A model generated the notes under the pieces. The model saw only the letters and a list, made by a program, of their open reading frames with translations. It had not been told where the DNA came from and did no database searches. From assembly GCA_015680685.1 (NCBI GenBank), contig MNCI01011103.1, forward strand, positions 296,724-360,723: 64,000 bases of DNA. The letters are read 5' to 3'. This document shows, piece after piece, positions 32,956 through 45,265 of the stretch (within the stretch, counting starts at the first letter, position 1; each line of letters opens with the position of its first letter). Position numbers and translations under genes: made by a program. This stretch comes from Gnetum montanum (Eukaryota > Streptophyta > Gnetopsida > Gnetales > Gnetaceae).

Positions 32956-33775
32956 ATTTAGAAAATATAGGATTTCTTAAATAAAAAGTATAGCTTGCAT
33001 CATCAAGTTATAGATTCTATTCTAATATGGGTTGTGCAACCAGTTATGAGTTTCCTTATCTAAAAATGGTTTAAAAACCAAGATAAGAAGTAAAAAAAAT
33101 TTATATAGAATTATGTTAAAAAGATAATTACCTAAGTAATATGGTTATCTCAAATGCAAGTAAAGCAATTTATATATTATAAACTATTATTATTTAGTTT
33201 AGGTGATTGTTTCTTAAGTAGTCAATTAAAAAGAGGTTAGGCTTTCTCTCATCTATTGATCCTTTTCCAAATCCACCTTAGCAAGATGAGCATTGAATAT
33301 TCATGTGATAACCTTTTCAAAAAATGGATGATTTCTTAGTTGAGAAGTATGGCTTGTATCCTCAAGTTATAAATTCTATCCCAATAAGAGGTTGTACTAC
33401 TAGCCATGAAATTCCTTAAAAAAAGAAAAAAAGAAAAAAAGTTAAACTAAAATTATGTTAAAAGTTTGATTACCTTGATAACATGGTTATCTCAAATGCA
33501 AGTTAAATTGTTTATATACCATAAATTATTATTATTTAGCTTAAGAATTAAAGATGAGATTTTTTTTTGGAGCAATTCTTTTGAGTGATAGTAAGGTGAT
33601 TGTTTCTTAACTAGTAAATTAAAATTAAGCTTTTCCTTATCTACTAATCCCTCCCAAATTTAGCTGAGAAAGAGGAGCATTAAATATCTATGTGATAACC
33701 CTTTCAAAAGATATAAAATTTCTTAGTTGGGAACTATAGCTTACATCCTCGAGTTATAAATTCTACCTAAATATA
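32956..33775. repeat. ~0.36-0.4 kb tandem repeat array, right half
   Basis: It continues the array of 12290-12973. The anchor 'caagttata(a/g)attcta' recurs near 33004, 33363 and 33753. Including the left half, at least four units are present, all AT-rich and without coding potential. Confidence 0.75.
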
Positions 33776-33899
33776 CTATATGCCTATATATACAATCATT
33801 ATATAAAACTTATTGCAACTGAATAGGTCAAATAGATGCATATAGTCTAAATATAATAAAAATAGTTTTAGTTTCAAAATCTATTTTATAATATTGTAG

Positions 33900-34985
33900 T
33901 AGCCTAACTTTGTATCCTTAGAATGGTTAACAAGTCTATTTCATAGTGTCATTCGCTTGTATGGCTATGATAATAAGTACTAACATGCAATGATGCATTT
34001 GGAATGTTCAACTAGTAGTAGTTATTTCTACATAAGTGTGTTGAGTGAGTGACTAAATGGCTATTGTGGCTTGCTTGTTGTAATGTGTTTTTATATTGTT
34101 GAAGTTTATAACAAACTCTTAAGATTCTTGCTTATGTTTTGTGTACTAGAGACTTGATTATAGAAATTGAAATTTTATTATGTTCATATATCTATGGATA
34201 TATTAGACAATAAAAGGAGGGTGTTGAAACTAGAACTAAATAACTATCTGTAGCCTAGGACATAATACTTTCACAACACTTAATAATATGTTGAATGAAC
34301 ATACTAATGAGAATCAAACCTATGAATTGATTATCACTAAGGTGTATTCCACTTGAATTCCATCCTAATGTTTGAGTTTATGTTTTATGGGATGTAGGTA
34401 GTGTTAGAAAACATTTCAAATTGACATGATTGCATAGGTAATTATGTGCATTGTAGTGAGAATGAAAATCTCAAAATAATAGATGTAGCAAAGTACCAAC
34501 TAGTAGTATTTGATATACATTGAGATACAATGTTCTATGGTTATTGCAGGAAGCATTAAAAAAAGTACTTATTAATCCTAAATTAAATAGTTAAACACTT
34601 TAACATTACTTCAAATGACCTTAGTGGTAAATATTATTGAGAAAAAAAAAGGTTTTAAGATTGACACTGCTGTTCCACACCTAACAAAAATGGAAAAAAG
34701 AAAAGAAATAAGAAGTTTACTATTACATTGACATAACATAATATCCTTAACATAAGCAATAATTTGGAGGGGATGTTGGAATTTGAAATAAGTGAAACAA
34801 AAGTACACCACACGATTTATAGAAGTTTATAACTTAGTGCTACCAAGTGGAATTAAACTTGTGACCTGGGGTGACTAAGCCAAGACCCATACCTCTAGGT
34901 TAAATGTAGTGAATGTGGTTGGAAATTGGGATAGATACTTTTTAGATAGTACGGATAAGTCAAAGAAGCAATTAAAATATGGCCT
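33900..34985. repeat. SAUR-locus duplication, copy B, right part
   Basis: Sequence around 34010-34560 ('gcttgcttgttgtaatgtgtttttat', 'aacaaactcttaag', 'gtgtactagagacttgattat', 'attaatcctaaattaaatag') aligns with copy A 9120-9420 and copy C 37140-37450. Copy C begins near 34985. The edges are soft. Confidence 0.55.
34845..34905 (-). mobile_element. tRNA-like sequence on minus strand, probably SINE
   Basis: The minus strand has TAACCTAGAGG (A-box-like, starting at 34902) and AGTTTAATTCC (decayed B box GGTTCGAATCC, starting at 34860), 42 bp apart as in a tRNA. The stretch between, GTCACCCCAGGTCACAAG, fits a tRNA-derived SINE body. No intact cloverleaf is seen. Confidence 0.4.
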
Positions 34986-35939
34986 AAGTACATGGTGCAT
35001 TTGAATCAACGGTTTTGATGAAACTTAAACTAAAATGTTTAAATGTTTTAATTCGTGACTTTCTTGTTGATGCCTTCTCTAATGTTACTTAGAATTTGTT
35101 TTTTTTTTTTGTTAGGTTACGTCACATGTACAAAAGTGACTTATTTGTGATATTGGTATAGTGCTTGGAGTAAGATACTGAATAACATATTTCAAATATT
35201 CAATGTGATAAGGTGATCAAGTAAAATAGTGACCTCTAAGCGCTATTTGTGAAAATAATTCTAAACCATTTTTTTCACATATCTACCATCTTTATCTCAA
35301 GAATATTTCCAAACACAAATGAGATGGATGGTTCGCGATGGATGGTTCGCGTCCTTCTGTCTGGGCTGTCAAGGCTCGGCAGCTAGCCTGCTAGATAAAA
35401 CAAATGAAAAAGGCAAGCCCGGTATTGTAGTATTGGAACATATGAACACCTTACGCTGCCGACACTACTCGTTGTCACTACGAAGACGTATTTTATTCAG
35501 ATAAGTATCTTCTTTGAATCCAACAGCTCTGTCAAGCAATAAAGAAGCTTCGGCTACAGCTTTATCACTGCCACTAACGCCTTTAATGCACTAAATGACA
35601 ATTAAGCTTGATATCGACATTTTTATTACACAACGTCCGCCGACAGAAGTGCTCCATGTTTGAAAAATAATCATAAAATTTAGTGGCCGTTATTCGCCAT
35701 CTCCATTCTTGGGAGGAAGACCTTGTTTTTAGTAATTTAATCTTCCGTGGTATTCACAACGAAAAACCCAATTCCATTCAATAAACGCGAGTGGTTAGAG
35801 AACCAATACGGTAGAGCCGAGGGAATAAAAACCAGGCGTACAGTGCAGTTATTGGATTGGGAAACAGATACAGATTCAGTCAAAAGATGATCAAGTGTCG
35901 GCAATAAGCAACGAATTGACAGATTTTTGAACAGAATAG

Positions 35940-36321
35940 CTAAAAACTAGAATGGAGTCGCTGGAATGCATCATGCCTGTATCCAGGCACAAGGAAAATG
36001 CAATGACTGTTGTGAATGGCAGCCATGACTGTGTGGAAGACTTCCATGCTGCAGGCGAGGCGGAAGCCACCCTGTACGGCAGTAGCGTAACCGAATTGCT
36101 GGGCTGAATATTGAAGCAGCGGCTGCAAAAGCGGATGATGTAGTACATTAATTTCCACAACGCATCTTTGCACTGTCTTGTTGTGCATCCATTCCAACAT
36201 ACACTGGTACTTTTCCCCTCTGCACCACTGAAACACTCTTATACTTGCTATTCCTCTTAATGCCATTTCTGGTGCTGCTCTTCATCACTGTGTTTGTAAC
36301 CTTCTTCAACAATCTGGCCAT
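35940..36321 (-). pseudogene. SAUR pseudogene (copy C)
   Basis: It keeps the same ATG (36321) and the same N-terminus type (MARLLKKVTN...) as copy A, then VPVYVG, which is closer to the SAUR consensus. A 2-bp deletion near 36179 (copy A reads gatgcacaagaagata, copy C gatgcacaacaaga) shifts the frame about codon 48. The rest of the domain continues in another frame with consensus residues HHPLLQ and FGY kept. A 15-bp deletion at the 3' end removes the stop codon, so that frame would run on to 35940. Two independent lesions mark it as dead. The core promoter (TATAAATA at 36370-36377) is still good. Confidence 0.8.
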
Positions 36322-36369
36322 GGATGCTTCGGATTTCGTAATTGCAGAGACCGTGCCTCTGGTTGGACG

Positions 36370-36377
36370 TATTTATA
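36370..36377 (-). promoter_or_regulatory. TATA box of the SAUR pseudogene
   Basis: The sense strand reads TATAAATA about 50 bp upstream of the ATG at 36321, at the same place as the weaker box of copy A. Confidence 0.55.
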
Positions 36378-38248
36378 GGATGGAATGGTGTGATAGATCC
36401 CGCGTATGGATATGCAGTGGGAAGCAAAGTTTGCATCGTGGATTAAAGAGGATCCAATATTGTAAATTTGGATTGTGCATATTACATCATGACGCGTAAG
36501 CGCTCAACTGCATCTTCTGGGGGAAGTGGACAGGTCACACGCCTCTAAGGAAAAAGAAATCTCTATATGGAGCAGGACAGACCACTGCACTGTAATACTT
36601 GTTCGTATTATTCGACCTGGCATTCTCCTTTCAATAACGCTGTAGTAGTGACAAACTCACAATCATTATGTTTATTTATTTCAGTGATATGGGGGTCATC
36701 TGATTTCTTATTTTACGTACGAGTTACAAATATTGCACCATTACAGTGGCCTATCCGGATGCTTAAATGTAAAGAATTAAAACAAATAAGCATGGATGAG
36801 CATCAGGTGTAAGTGGGACAGCCAGGTGGTAGGCGAACTTTCACACAAGGCATAAGATATCTTCTACTGTTTATATTTTTAGAACTATGTGAGCATGGCA
36901 GTGTATGCATTAATTAAGGAGGACTTTAATTTGCAGGACCATGTCTTAGATGGTTTTGTAGTTCAACTTTATGTTAGTTTTTGTGTTATGATAATAACAT
37001 GTATGTGATATGGAATGTTATGTGTAGATTTGCATAGGTGTAACATCAACTGCCAACACGTCACCTACTAGTTCTCATGGTGTCTACATGCTATGGTGAA
37101 AAAGCAAACTAGCTATGGTGAAAAAGCAAACTAGCCTGTTATAGCTTGCTTGTTGTGATGCAATTTTATATTGATTAGGTTTATGATTAACTCTTGGGAC
37201 TCTTTCACCTATGTTTTGTGTGTTTGAGACTTGATTATGAGTGAGGTGTAATCTATTTCAGTTTTGTCCCTATGTTTGAGTCTATTTTGTGAGACTCCAA
37301 GTGTTTTAAGGGTAATGTTTTTACATAAGTACTAGTGTACAATGGGAAGGAAAATCTCTATAAATGGCATGTGTATTGAAGTACCAACTCGTAGTATTTG
37401 ACATATATACTAAGATATAAATTATGAAAAATGTTACTTATTAATCCTAGAATAAATAGTCATCATCATTACATTAAACTATCTTGTACCATGAATTTGT
37501 ATCACTTTGTACAATGCATTTCGAATTCACTATCTCATTTTAAGTATTCAATTTCTCATATACATTGACATTTATAAAAACACTTGAATAAGGTTATAGC
37601 ATAATGTTTCATGGCATAATGTTTTTTAATTTTCAAAAAAATAATGTTGCTGTATAAATATTTAAAAATTAAGAATAAAATGTGCTATAAATAATTTAGC
37701 TTTATAATATTTTTTCTTTCTTATATTTTTAATTATGAAATATATAATATTTGTAACTTGATAATTTAATTTTCAATTGTATATTCATCCATAATATATT
37801 AGCAAATTTAAGTATTACATTTTTTAGTTTATTTAATTGATTAGATTTTTAAAAATAGATTAATGATAGCATTTTCAAAGTTAGTCTTTTGTTATGGATT
37901 GTATTAATGTTTGTATAACATGCTTTTAGTTAAAATTTTGAAGGTTTCACTTTATGAAAATAAAATAAAAAATTTTAACTTTTCATGATTACTTTAAAAT
38001 GACTTGTACATGGCATATTTTCAATGAATGAAAACTTTAACCTTTTAAGATGATTCTAGTGCATTTTATTTCATCAATATAAGGCCAGTAATGTGTACCA
38101 AACATTTGAGGATGATAAATTGTATTTTTACATGACCTTTGCACTTCTTTTCACATACAAAGATGCCCATATGATTTACACTAATGCTTTATATCTCATC
38201 CACTCTTGAAAAAAGAAATAGCTAAGCCCTAAATATACTGAAGTAACT

Positions 38249-40719
38249 TGTTACTTTTTTTTGCGTGTTTTGAGCTATGTGTGTTTTGAGCTTGGTTGCC
38301 TTTTTTTTCTATGTAGAGATTTTTATTTTTTGTAGGTTCGAGCTCTTGAGCTTTGAAGTGATAGTGTTGATTTGACTTGTAAGCATCTAGGTCAAGCTAA
38401 GATTTCCATCTAGATAAATTTTTTTGCTCTAGATAAGTTTCATTGTATAAGTGCATCATTGAGCCTTTACATTGTTTTGGGAAAGCCAATGTGCCATGTC
38501 AGCATTAAGGATATGCATTTAGAATCATATATTTTATTCTACTTAGCTCAACCTGCTCTGCCAACTCAACATTTCTTCGTAGATGTATGAACATAGCTAG
38601 TATTGTTCAACTTTTTAGTGTTGACGCAAATTAACTCAAATGGAGCATGTACGCAAGGATTTTTTTTTAACTCAATATTTTGATTTAGCCCATCCTCATT
38701 AGCGTTTAGATTAGTAGAATTTTTTCATCTAGATGAAAGAGCTCATATAAGCATTTCATCTACCACCTTAGCTTTACTATCTCAACTTTGATGTGTCAAC
38801 ATTTAGAGCCAATATCTAGAATGTGTGTGTTATTTCATCTAAGCCCCATATGTTCTACCACATCAACATCATTCATAGTCAAATGTTTTTAAGCTAGTTC
38901 AGATCTTCTATCTAGCTTTACTTAAATAGCTCAAATTGCATATTGATTTTCTCCAGCTTTGTATGCCAAGTATAAAGCACATGTGTTTAAAGTTTTTGCA
39001 CCTCAGCTCTTCTTCTTAGCTTTATGTACATAGCTTTTATTTTTGAGCTTTGATGGGACCAAGCTTAAAAAATAACTCTTTTGCTTTTAGATTTTTAATC
39101 TAGCTTAGCTCATAGAGGCAATTTTATGCTCTATGAGAAAAAGCTCATTTGATTCTACCATGTTAGCTCAACAAAACAAAGCACTTTGTAGAATCACCTT
39201 GCAGACCCATTTTTTTGCTCTATAAGAATTTCTCTACTACATCAGCATGTATAAGTGTAAAGCATGATTCATTCATAGAACCATTTTTCTTTCTACTCTA
39301 AAAAGAGGCTCAGTGACTTAGCTTTTCCATGCCAACTTCACATTATGAAATTAGTATAGTTTAGCTTAAATGATTGAGAGCATCTGTGGTTTAGTCCACC
39401 TTAGCACGTAAAATAGATTCATAGAGGTTCTTTTTGGTTCTACAAAGGCTCTCTTAATTAACTTTACCATGTAAGAGAAGTGCAAAGTACAACGTCTTTG
39501 TAGAGCTTCTTTAATGAAGAGCTCACCCTTTTCTGCTACCACATCAATATTTGAACGAGAAGCTTAAACATATGAGCCTTGTCACATAAGCATGTAGATT
39601 TGATAGTTGGAACTAGTTTCTAGATCTACTTAACTATTCTAGATGGCTTTGCCTAGTCAGCATCTCCTGATGTATGTGTAGGAGAGTTTTTCTAATAAAA
39701 GAAAAAGCTATGAGAATAATAAGCTTCAATATTCTCTAAAAGGATCTTTGTCATATAGGCCCAAGTAAAGAAAGATGAGAACCAAGGTTCTGATTTGCAT
39801 GAGGTATAGTAAAGATTGTATCCGTAAAGGCAACATAAGATTATATTAAAAAGAGGTTGTTTACACATAGAAGCTAGACTCTTTTTGATCATTAATATGA
39901 ACATGGGTTGTTAGTTAAAGCTAATAGAGCTATTATATCAAAGCTCACTAAGTTTGTGGGAAGGAGTTGTTGCATGAAGATGAAATGACAAATTTCTTCC
40001 TCCTCTGTGTAGCTTTAAACCCTAACGTGATGCTCATGCCAGAAGAAGTAATGGAAGCTTAGATTCAATGAGTATGACACATTCTTCTTCAAGTACTCAT
40101 TTGAAATGAATTCATAATAGCTACAGTGTTTCTCCCTCTTGTACTTCTTTAGCAAAGTGAGAATAGCTACATGAAATGAGGACTATAAATTGAAGTTATT
40201 TGGCATAGCTTGTGTATTCCATTTTTTTGAGCCTTGATGCTTGAACTAGAATTTTCTCTTCTTCTCTACTTCTTCCTCTACTTTCTTTTTGTGAAAGCTC
40301 TATTTCTTTCTTTTCTTAGGGATCTAGAAAACCTTGAGTTTTTGTGTGGAACAAGGTAGACTATTTCCTCTTTCACTATGCTATAAAGAGCTATTATCTA
40401 TGACTTCAAGCTTAGGTTGTGCTTAGTTCAAAATTGTAATGAAGCCCTATAATTTTTTTTAATTAATGAAATTACTCTACCCCTAGAGTTTTGGGAGCAT
40501 TTTATGGTGGAAGTAAGCTAGAAAATCTAGCAACTGAACCATCTTTAAAGCATGGTATTAGTTCTCTCTTTTTTGCATTTATGCTATATTTTTTTATATA
40601 TTAAGCTTATTTGGAGTTTTCAACTGGGCTTTTGCCAGTGTCTAGTTTCAATCAAATTTTTATAAGGCCTTAATTCACCCCACTCTCTTAGTTCCTTTAG
40701 CCACATCCAAGGAACAACA
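38249..40719 (+). repeat. Element F 5' LTR
   Basis: It starts TGTTACTTTTTTTTGCG and ends CCAAGGAACAACA. It is internally rich in the words 'tagct', 'agctca' and 'ctaccac(a/g)t(t/c)agc', as is the old fragment at 4126-5996. It aligns with 59562-61928 throughout. No supported gene inside; the 39692-39904 minus stretch is incidental. Confidence 0.85.
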
Positions 40720-40721
40720 TT

Positions 40722-40733
40722 TGGTATCAAAGC
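40722..40733 (+). other. Primer-binding site, initiator tRNA-Met type (element F)
   Basis: TGGTATCAAAGC lies two bases after the 5' LTR, one mismatch from the common plant copia site TGGTATCAGAGC. Confidence 0.85.
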
Positions 40734-40789
40734 CTAGTTAACACCTCTCTACTTAGCTATTTGTGTTGTAATTTTCCCACATTGTGGTC

Positions 40790-42700
40790 ATGGCACAGAA
40801 TGAGGGATTCTCTTCTAATAAAGCTCCATGGTTCGATGCCTTGGATTATTCTCTATGAATGTCTAATATGAGGACATATCTTCTAGCTCATGATGATGAT
40901 GTGTTGGAGGTAGTTAGAAAATGGATCAACAATGATGTAAATGATGCTTAATTCATGAACACTATGGTCTATGGCTTAGATAGAGTAGTATGTATGAAGA
41001 TTATGCATGTTTAGTTAGCCAAAGAAATGTGGGAGCATCTTCAAGCGATCTCTAAAGAAGATGACAAAGTGAAGAAGTTCAAGTTGTTGACTTTCAGAGC
41101 TTGTTTCAATGCTTTGAGGATGGAAGAGAGCGAGAATATTAGTAATGTCTTCAACTATGTAGATGAAACCATTATTGAAATGACTATGCTTGATAAAGCA
41201 TAATTTGATAATTTAATTTGTCAAAAGATTTTATTTGTCCTACCCAGTAGATTCAAAGCTAAAGTTTCATCCATAAAAGTGGCAAAAGACCTTCTGACAT
41301 TGACATTAGCTAAGTTGTATAGTATTCTTTCAGCCTTCAAAATCTAGAAATGAGGGACTAGCATTTCTAGCAAAAAAAAGCAAATTGCCTTCAAAGTTGA
41401 AGATGAAAGAAATGAACATAAGGAGGAACCATCAATATCATATTCAAATTCTAATAAGGAGATTGCTAATCTTGCTAGAAATATTTGAAGGCTTTAAAGG
41501 ATAAAAGCTTATAAGAAGCTAAAAAAAAATATTTTTATTGTTATTATTATGGTGAAACAAGTCAAAGATGAAGAAAATTAGAATAATGAAACCAATTTGA
41601 GGCCAAAGAACACTCAATACAGGTTTGATAAATTAAAAGCTAAATAATCTAAGATTCAAAATTAATTAGAGCATTTAGAGATTAGTGCACATACTGAGAA
41701 TGTTGAAGAAAACTCCTTAGCTCATTTTACTTATCTTAATATAATAACTAATAATCCTGATATTATTTAATAAGATTTATTCTCTTTTTTAGACATGATT
41801 GATTATGATTTAGACGATGATTTTCCAAGTTTTATGTATACTAACCCAAATGAGCAAGGAACATCTACTAGTACTAAGAATATAGGTTCAAGTGAAGATG
41901 AAGATGGACTAGACACATTAGAGATAGCTGAAACTAAATATCAAGAAGCTAAAGACATTAATCTAGAAGGGCTAATCAAGCAATTGAAGATGGTGGTCAA
42001 AGTTAATGAGAAACTGAATAAAATTTTAAAAGAAAGAGAGTAAAATGTTAGGAGCTATAAGATGAAGCTCAAATTAGTTGAACAAGAAAACTTAAAATTA
42101 AAAAAGTAGGTATTGCTATTGAAGAACAATATGAAAGATAAGGTTACTCAAGTAACACCTAATTTGCTTAGCAGGTTTACTTGTAGCTCAAAATAGCTCA
42201 AGGATATTATTAATAATGGATGGTCTAATGATGACAAGAGGGGTCTTAGTTATGAGGTTGAATCTTCAAATAGGTTTTCATCAACAAAAGAATCAACAAA
42301 AAAGATAAATTTCAAAACACAACCTCCAAAGCCACATACTATCAACTTACAAATAGGTAAGGAAATTCTTCCTATTCCAAGAATTCCAATCCTTAAGTAT
42401 GGCTCAAGAACAAAATCTAATTTCTTTCAAGCTTATTATTTTAATTATGTAAAACTAGAATANACTAATTTCTTTCAAGCTTATTATTTTAATTATGTAA
42501 AACTAGAATAAAAGCTAGAAATTATAGAACCAAAAATTTTTATTGCTATGAATCTATGCATTTTTCCTAAGCTACTAAGCCATTTTCTACAAATAAGAGA
42601 ACAAGATGTAAGTTTGGAGATTAATGCATAGAAGAGCTATCCTTGTTCACTTGGCATTAAGAAGCTCTTGTAGTTTAGAGACAGGGTTTTGTGATAGTGG
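40790..42700 (+). pseudogene. Element F gag and protease start (decayed)
   Basis: ATG at 40790 gives MAQNEGFSSNKAPWFDALDY, then UBN2-type gag motifs: 'MRTYLLAHDDDVLEVV', 'AKEMWEHLQAISKEDDKVKKFKL', 'LPSRFKAKVSSI'. In-frame stops are scattered through it. A decayed zinc knuckle lies near 41530. The 41795-42043 stretch is acidic then coiled-coil-like (IGSSEDEDGLDTLEI...EKLNKILKERE). A second knuckle relic lies near 42430-42500. The protease triplet DSG is readable at 42693-42701, followed by HMTCDRSKF. Confidence 0.75.
42417..42510. repeat. 46-bp exact direct repeat around a single N (probable assembly join)
   Basis: 42417-42462 and 42465-42510 are identical, separated by N (42463) and one base. 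An exact duplication flanking an ambiguous base fits two overlapping contig ends placed end to end rather than a real duplication. Confidence 0.75.
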
Positions 42701-42710
42701 CTACTTGTAA

Positions 42711-43140
42711 CATATGACTTGTGATAGGTCAAAATTCATTCCATTGAAACCTTTTAACAAAGGAAAACTGAGCTTCAAAGTTAAAGGTAAAGTTGTGGTA
42801 AGAGGTATTAGCTTAGTTAAGATTCATGATAAATTTGTTGAAGTTCATAATATGCATTTTGTTAATGGTTTATATTATAAATTATTAAGATTATGATAGT
42901 TCTCTACAGAAGGTTATAATATTTTTTTCACAAATGATAAATGCATTTTAGATAATATAGAAAACAATTTTAAAGCCTGTGTTACTCAAGCAAGAGAAAA
43001 TCTATATTCTATTAATGAATAGCCCTAATGTCCAACCCTTATTTCTAAAATAAGTAGCAATAGGTTATGGCACAAAGGCTAGGACACTTGAGTTCAGGAA
43101 ACATACAAGCTTTGATCAAGGCTCAAAGTGTTAAAGGTAT
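42711..43140 (+). pseudogene. Element F protease end and integrase zinc region, 5' part
   Basis: 42714-42896 covers the C-terminal part of the protease region (HMTCDRSKFIPLKPFNKGKLSFKVKG...). Near 43060-43140 is the GAG-pre-integrase/HHCC start: 'QRLGHLSSGNIQALIKAQSVKG'. The reading is cut by element D exactly after 'aaaggtat' and resumes at 56065. Confidence 0.75.
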
Positions 43141-44044
43141 TGTTGATGTCAACACTCCCATGCTCTCATGGGGCCATGATTATCAACGACTTTATCTCTC
43201 TCTCTTAATAACCACAATAAAAATCATGCTAGTAGTGGGTATTTAAACTATTAGGTGGTGGTCATTAATGGTGGCGGTTACGATCATTAGTGGTAGATGT
43301 TTTGAAAATTATGGCGTTTATGAACATTAGTGATAAGCATTTTGGAAGTTACGGTGGTTATGAACATTAGTGGTAGATGTTTCAGAAGTTACGGACATAA
43401 GTGGGCACTTAATTGGAGAACATGGGCGTTATTACACAAGAAGTGGTGGTAGTTTCTAAAGCAGTTACATGAAAAATAGGCATCATTATGGATGGAAGCA
43501 ATGGCTATAAAACCAAGGAGAAAAGGAGGGCTCTAGGGAATAGGAGGGAGTCTGAAACAGGCTTTGGCTATCAATCGAAGGGGCTCTGGCTATTAGTCTG
43601 GAGAGGTAGCTTCCTCTCCACTAANGAGGGGCTCTGGCTAATAGTCTGGAGAGGTAGCTTCCTCTCCACTAAGCAACAGTTTCCTATTTTCTTTTCTTTT
43701 ATTTATAGGGTTCTAGTTCATCTTCAAGGAGGGTCCAAGGTAGGAGCTAGGGCTCAAAATTAGATCCTTGCGAGTATTCTCAGTGATGGCAGGAGCTTGT
43801 CTCAGTGGTGTAGATGTGGGTGGCCAATCTTCCTCTCTACGGTGATGCACAAAATGTGGAAGACAGTGGTAGGATTTAAGAACTGTAGTTGCTACCCTAT
43901 GCTAATGGCAGTGGGCATTCTCTCTCTCTCTCTCTCCCTCTCTTATGGTAATCATGGTCTTCTTGCCCAACAATGGATACCATCAGTAATCATGGACCAG
44001 AAGTGTCAGCGGGACCAGGGAAAATTCAATTCTTTTAATTACTT
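43141..44044 (+). repeat. Element D 5' LTR, truncated at its 3' end
   Basis: It aligns with 55013-55870 of the 3' LTR, after allowing for the probable 47-bp assembly duplication around the N at 43625. The last ~194 bp of the LTR and the primer-binding site are missing; homology stops at 'ttttaattactt' (44044). (CT)n occurs near 43918-43942. The reading frames at 43488-43763 and 43797-44048 are LTR sequence, not genes. Confidence 0.8.
43578..43672. repeat. ~46-bp direct repeat around a single N (probable assembly join)
   Basis: 'ggggctctggcta..agtctggagaggtagc' occurs on both sides of N at 43625, with one mismatch. The 3' LTR of the same element (55446-55490) has it only once, so the doubling is very likely an assembly artefact. 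Confidence 0.85.
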
Positions 44045-44133
44045 CTAACGGACCAGTCACTTGTCTCTTTGCATTAAGGAGACAATGAGCCTCACGCTTT
44101 CCAAGTTTTATTCTTAGGAGAACCTAGACTAGG

Positions 44134-44880
44134 ATGGCATCCAATCAACCCCTAGCTCCCTTAGTCAGTAACTCCTTTAACTTTACTAACTACCACGACA
44201 TGCCAAAATCACTCCAAAATATAAATTTGTTCTATGATCCCACAAACCCTACTAGTGATGCTGCCAACATGTAAAATGTTTTGAAACCTTACTTTGGATC
44301 TACAACATTATCCAAAATGATGTGGCATGTAGAGTATTTGTGACAACTTTTAGAACCAAATTAACCCAATGGTTCTTAATGCTTCCATTAACTCATAGTA
44401 GGAGTTCAAAAATAACTTTTTGATCTAGTTTGACAAATTCACAAGCCCTACAATCACGTTAAGTAACTTTACCAACCTAAGAAAGCTACCTGGGGAAAAT
44501 GTTAGGGATTACAATCTAAGATTTCTTCACCAACTTGCCTATGTGCCCAGTGAGATGCATCCACAACTTGATGGTATCCTCAACTTTTACCTCTCTAGCA
44601 TTGACCCATTCTTTGCCTATGCTATCAAATCGGACCCCAACATAATAGAAATACAAGGGGCAATGGCTAAAGCTTTGGATCTAGAACAAATTACCCTTAT
44701 GAATAACATTCAAACCTGGTTTGGGATGATGAGCATTAGCAATCCTATGCAACATAGTCCTCTATCTCTACCAACGTTTCCAATGACCAACACTATGTTC
44801 CAAACACTCATTCCCCTTCAAATGACTCAACCTATAAATAGCTATTTTCAAGGTCTCACATCTTCTCCATTCATCTAACA
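44134..44880 (+). pseudogene. Element D gag (decayed)
   Basis: ATG at 44134 gives MASNQPLAPLVSNSFNFTN, with stops further on. Around 44475-44880 the capsid-type region reads 'LPGENVRDYNLRFLHQLAY' and continues in the open stretch to the stop near 44878 with Met/Pro/Gln-rich sequence. A CHxxN.....C knuckle relic (CHLHNTRQHFEMTC) lies near 45100. Confidence 0.65.
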
Positions 44881-45265
44881 CCAGTCTGAATGAGCATTAA
44901 TTAAAGGCCTTAATCCAGTCTATCATAAACCCAAATAAGGTATCTAATCTTGTTAAATCCACAACTCAAGCTCAAGATCAAATGATCCAGATATTAACTT
45001 CACTTCAAAAAATTTCCAATGAAGTAGTTGAATTAAAGATAAATAATAGCAAGGGTCCTATAGAACATAAAAGCCTAATTCATCAGTCAATGATGATTAT
45101 TGTCATCTCCATAACACTAGGCAACATTTTGAGATGACTTGTCCCCAATTTTAAGCATTATATGGCGACAACACCCAAGGTCAACAAAATGGGAAACCTC
45201 CTATTATGGTCCTTAATGTACCTCATGAAACAAAAAACAAAGAGGTTTCCCCATTGGAGTAGTTT

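Larger units (their letters stand above)
34985..38248. repeat. SAUR-locus segmental duplication, copy C, left part
   Basis: It aligns with copy A from 'agtacatggtgcatttgaa' (34985) through the SAUR pseudogene and its 3' and 5' flanks to 'aatagctaagccctaaa' (38220; copy A 10835). It is interrupted at 38249 by copia element F and resumes at about 61929. Confidence 0.75.

Noticed and set aside
35891-36160. 89-codon minus-strand frame
   Set aside because: Alternative frame over the SAUR pseudogene; it matches the equivalent shadow in copy A.
36567-36812. 81-codon plus-strand frame
   Set aside because: Upstream flank of the SAUR pseudogene, not open in copy A and without family resemblance.
43488-44048. 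Two open frames (91 and 83 codons)
   Set aside because: They lie in the element D 5' LTR; the first spans the probable assembly duplication around N.
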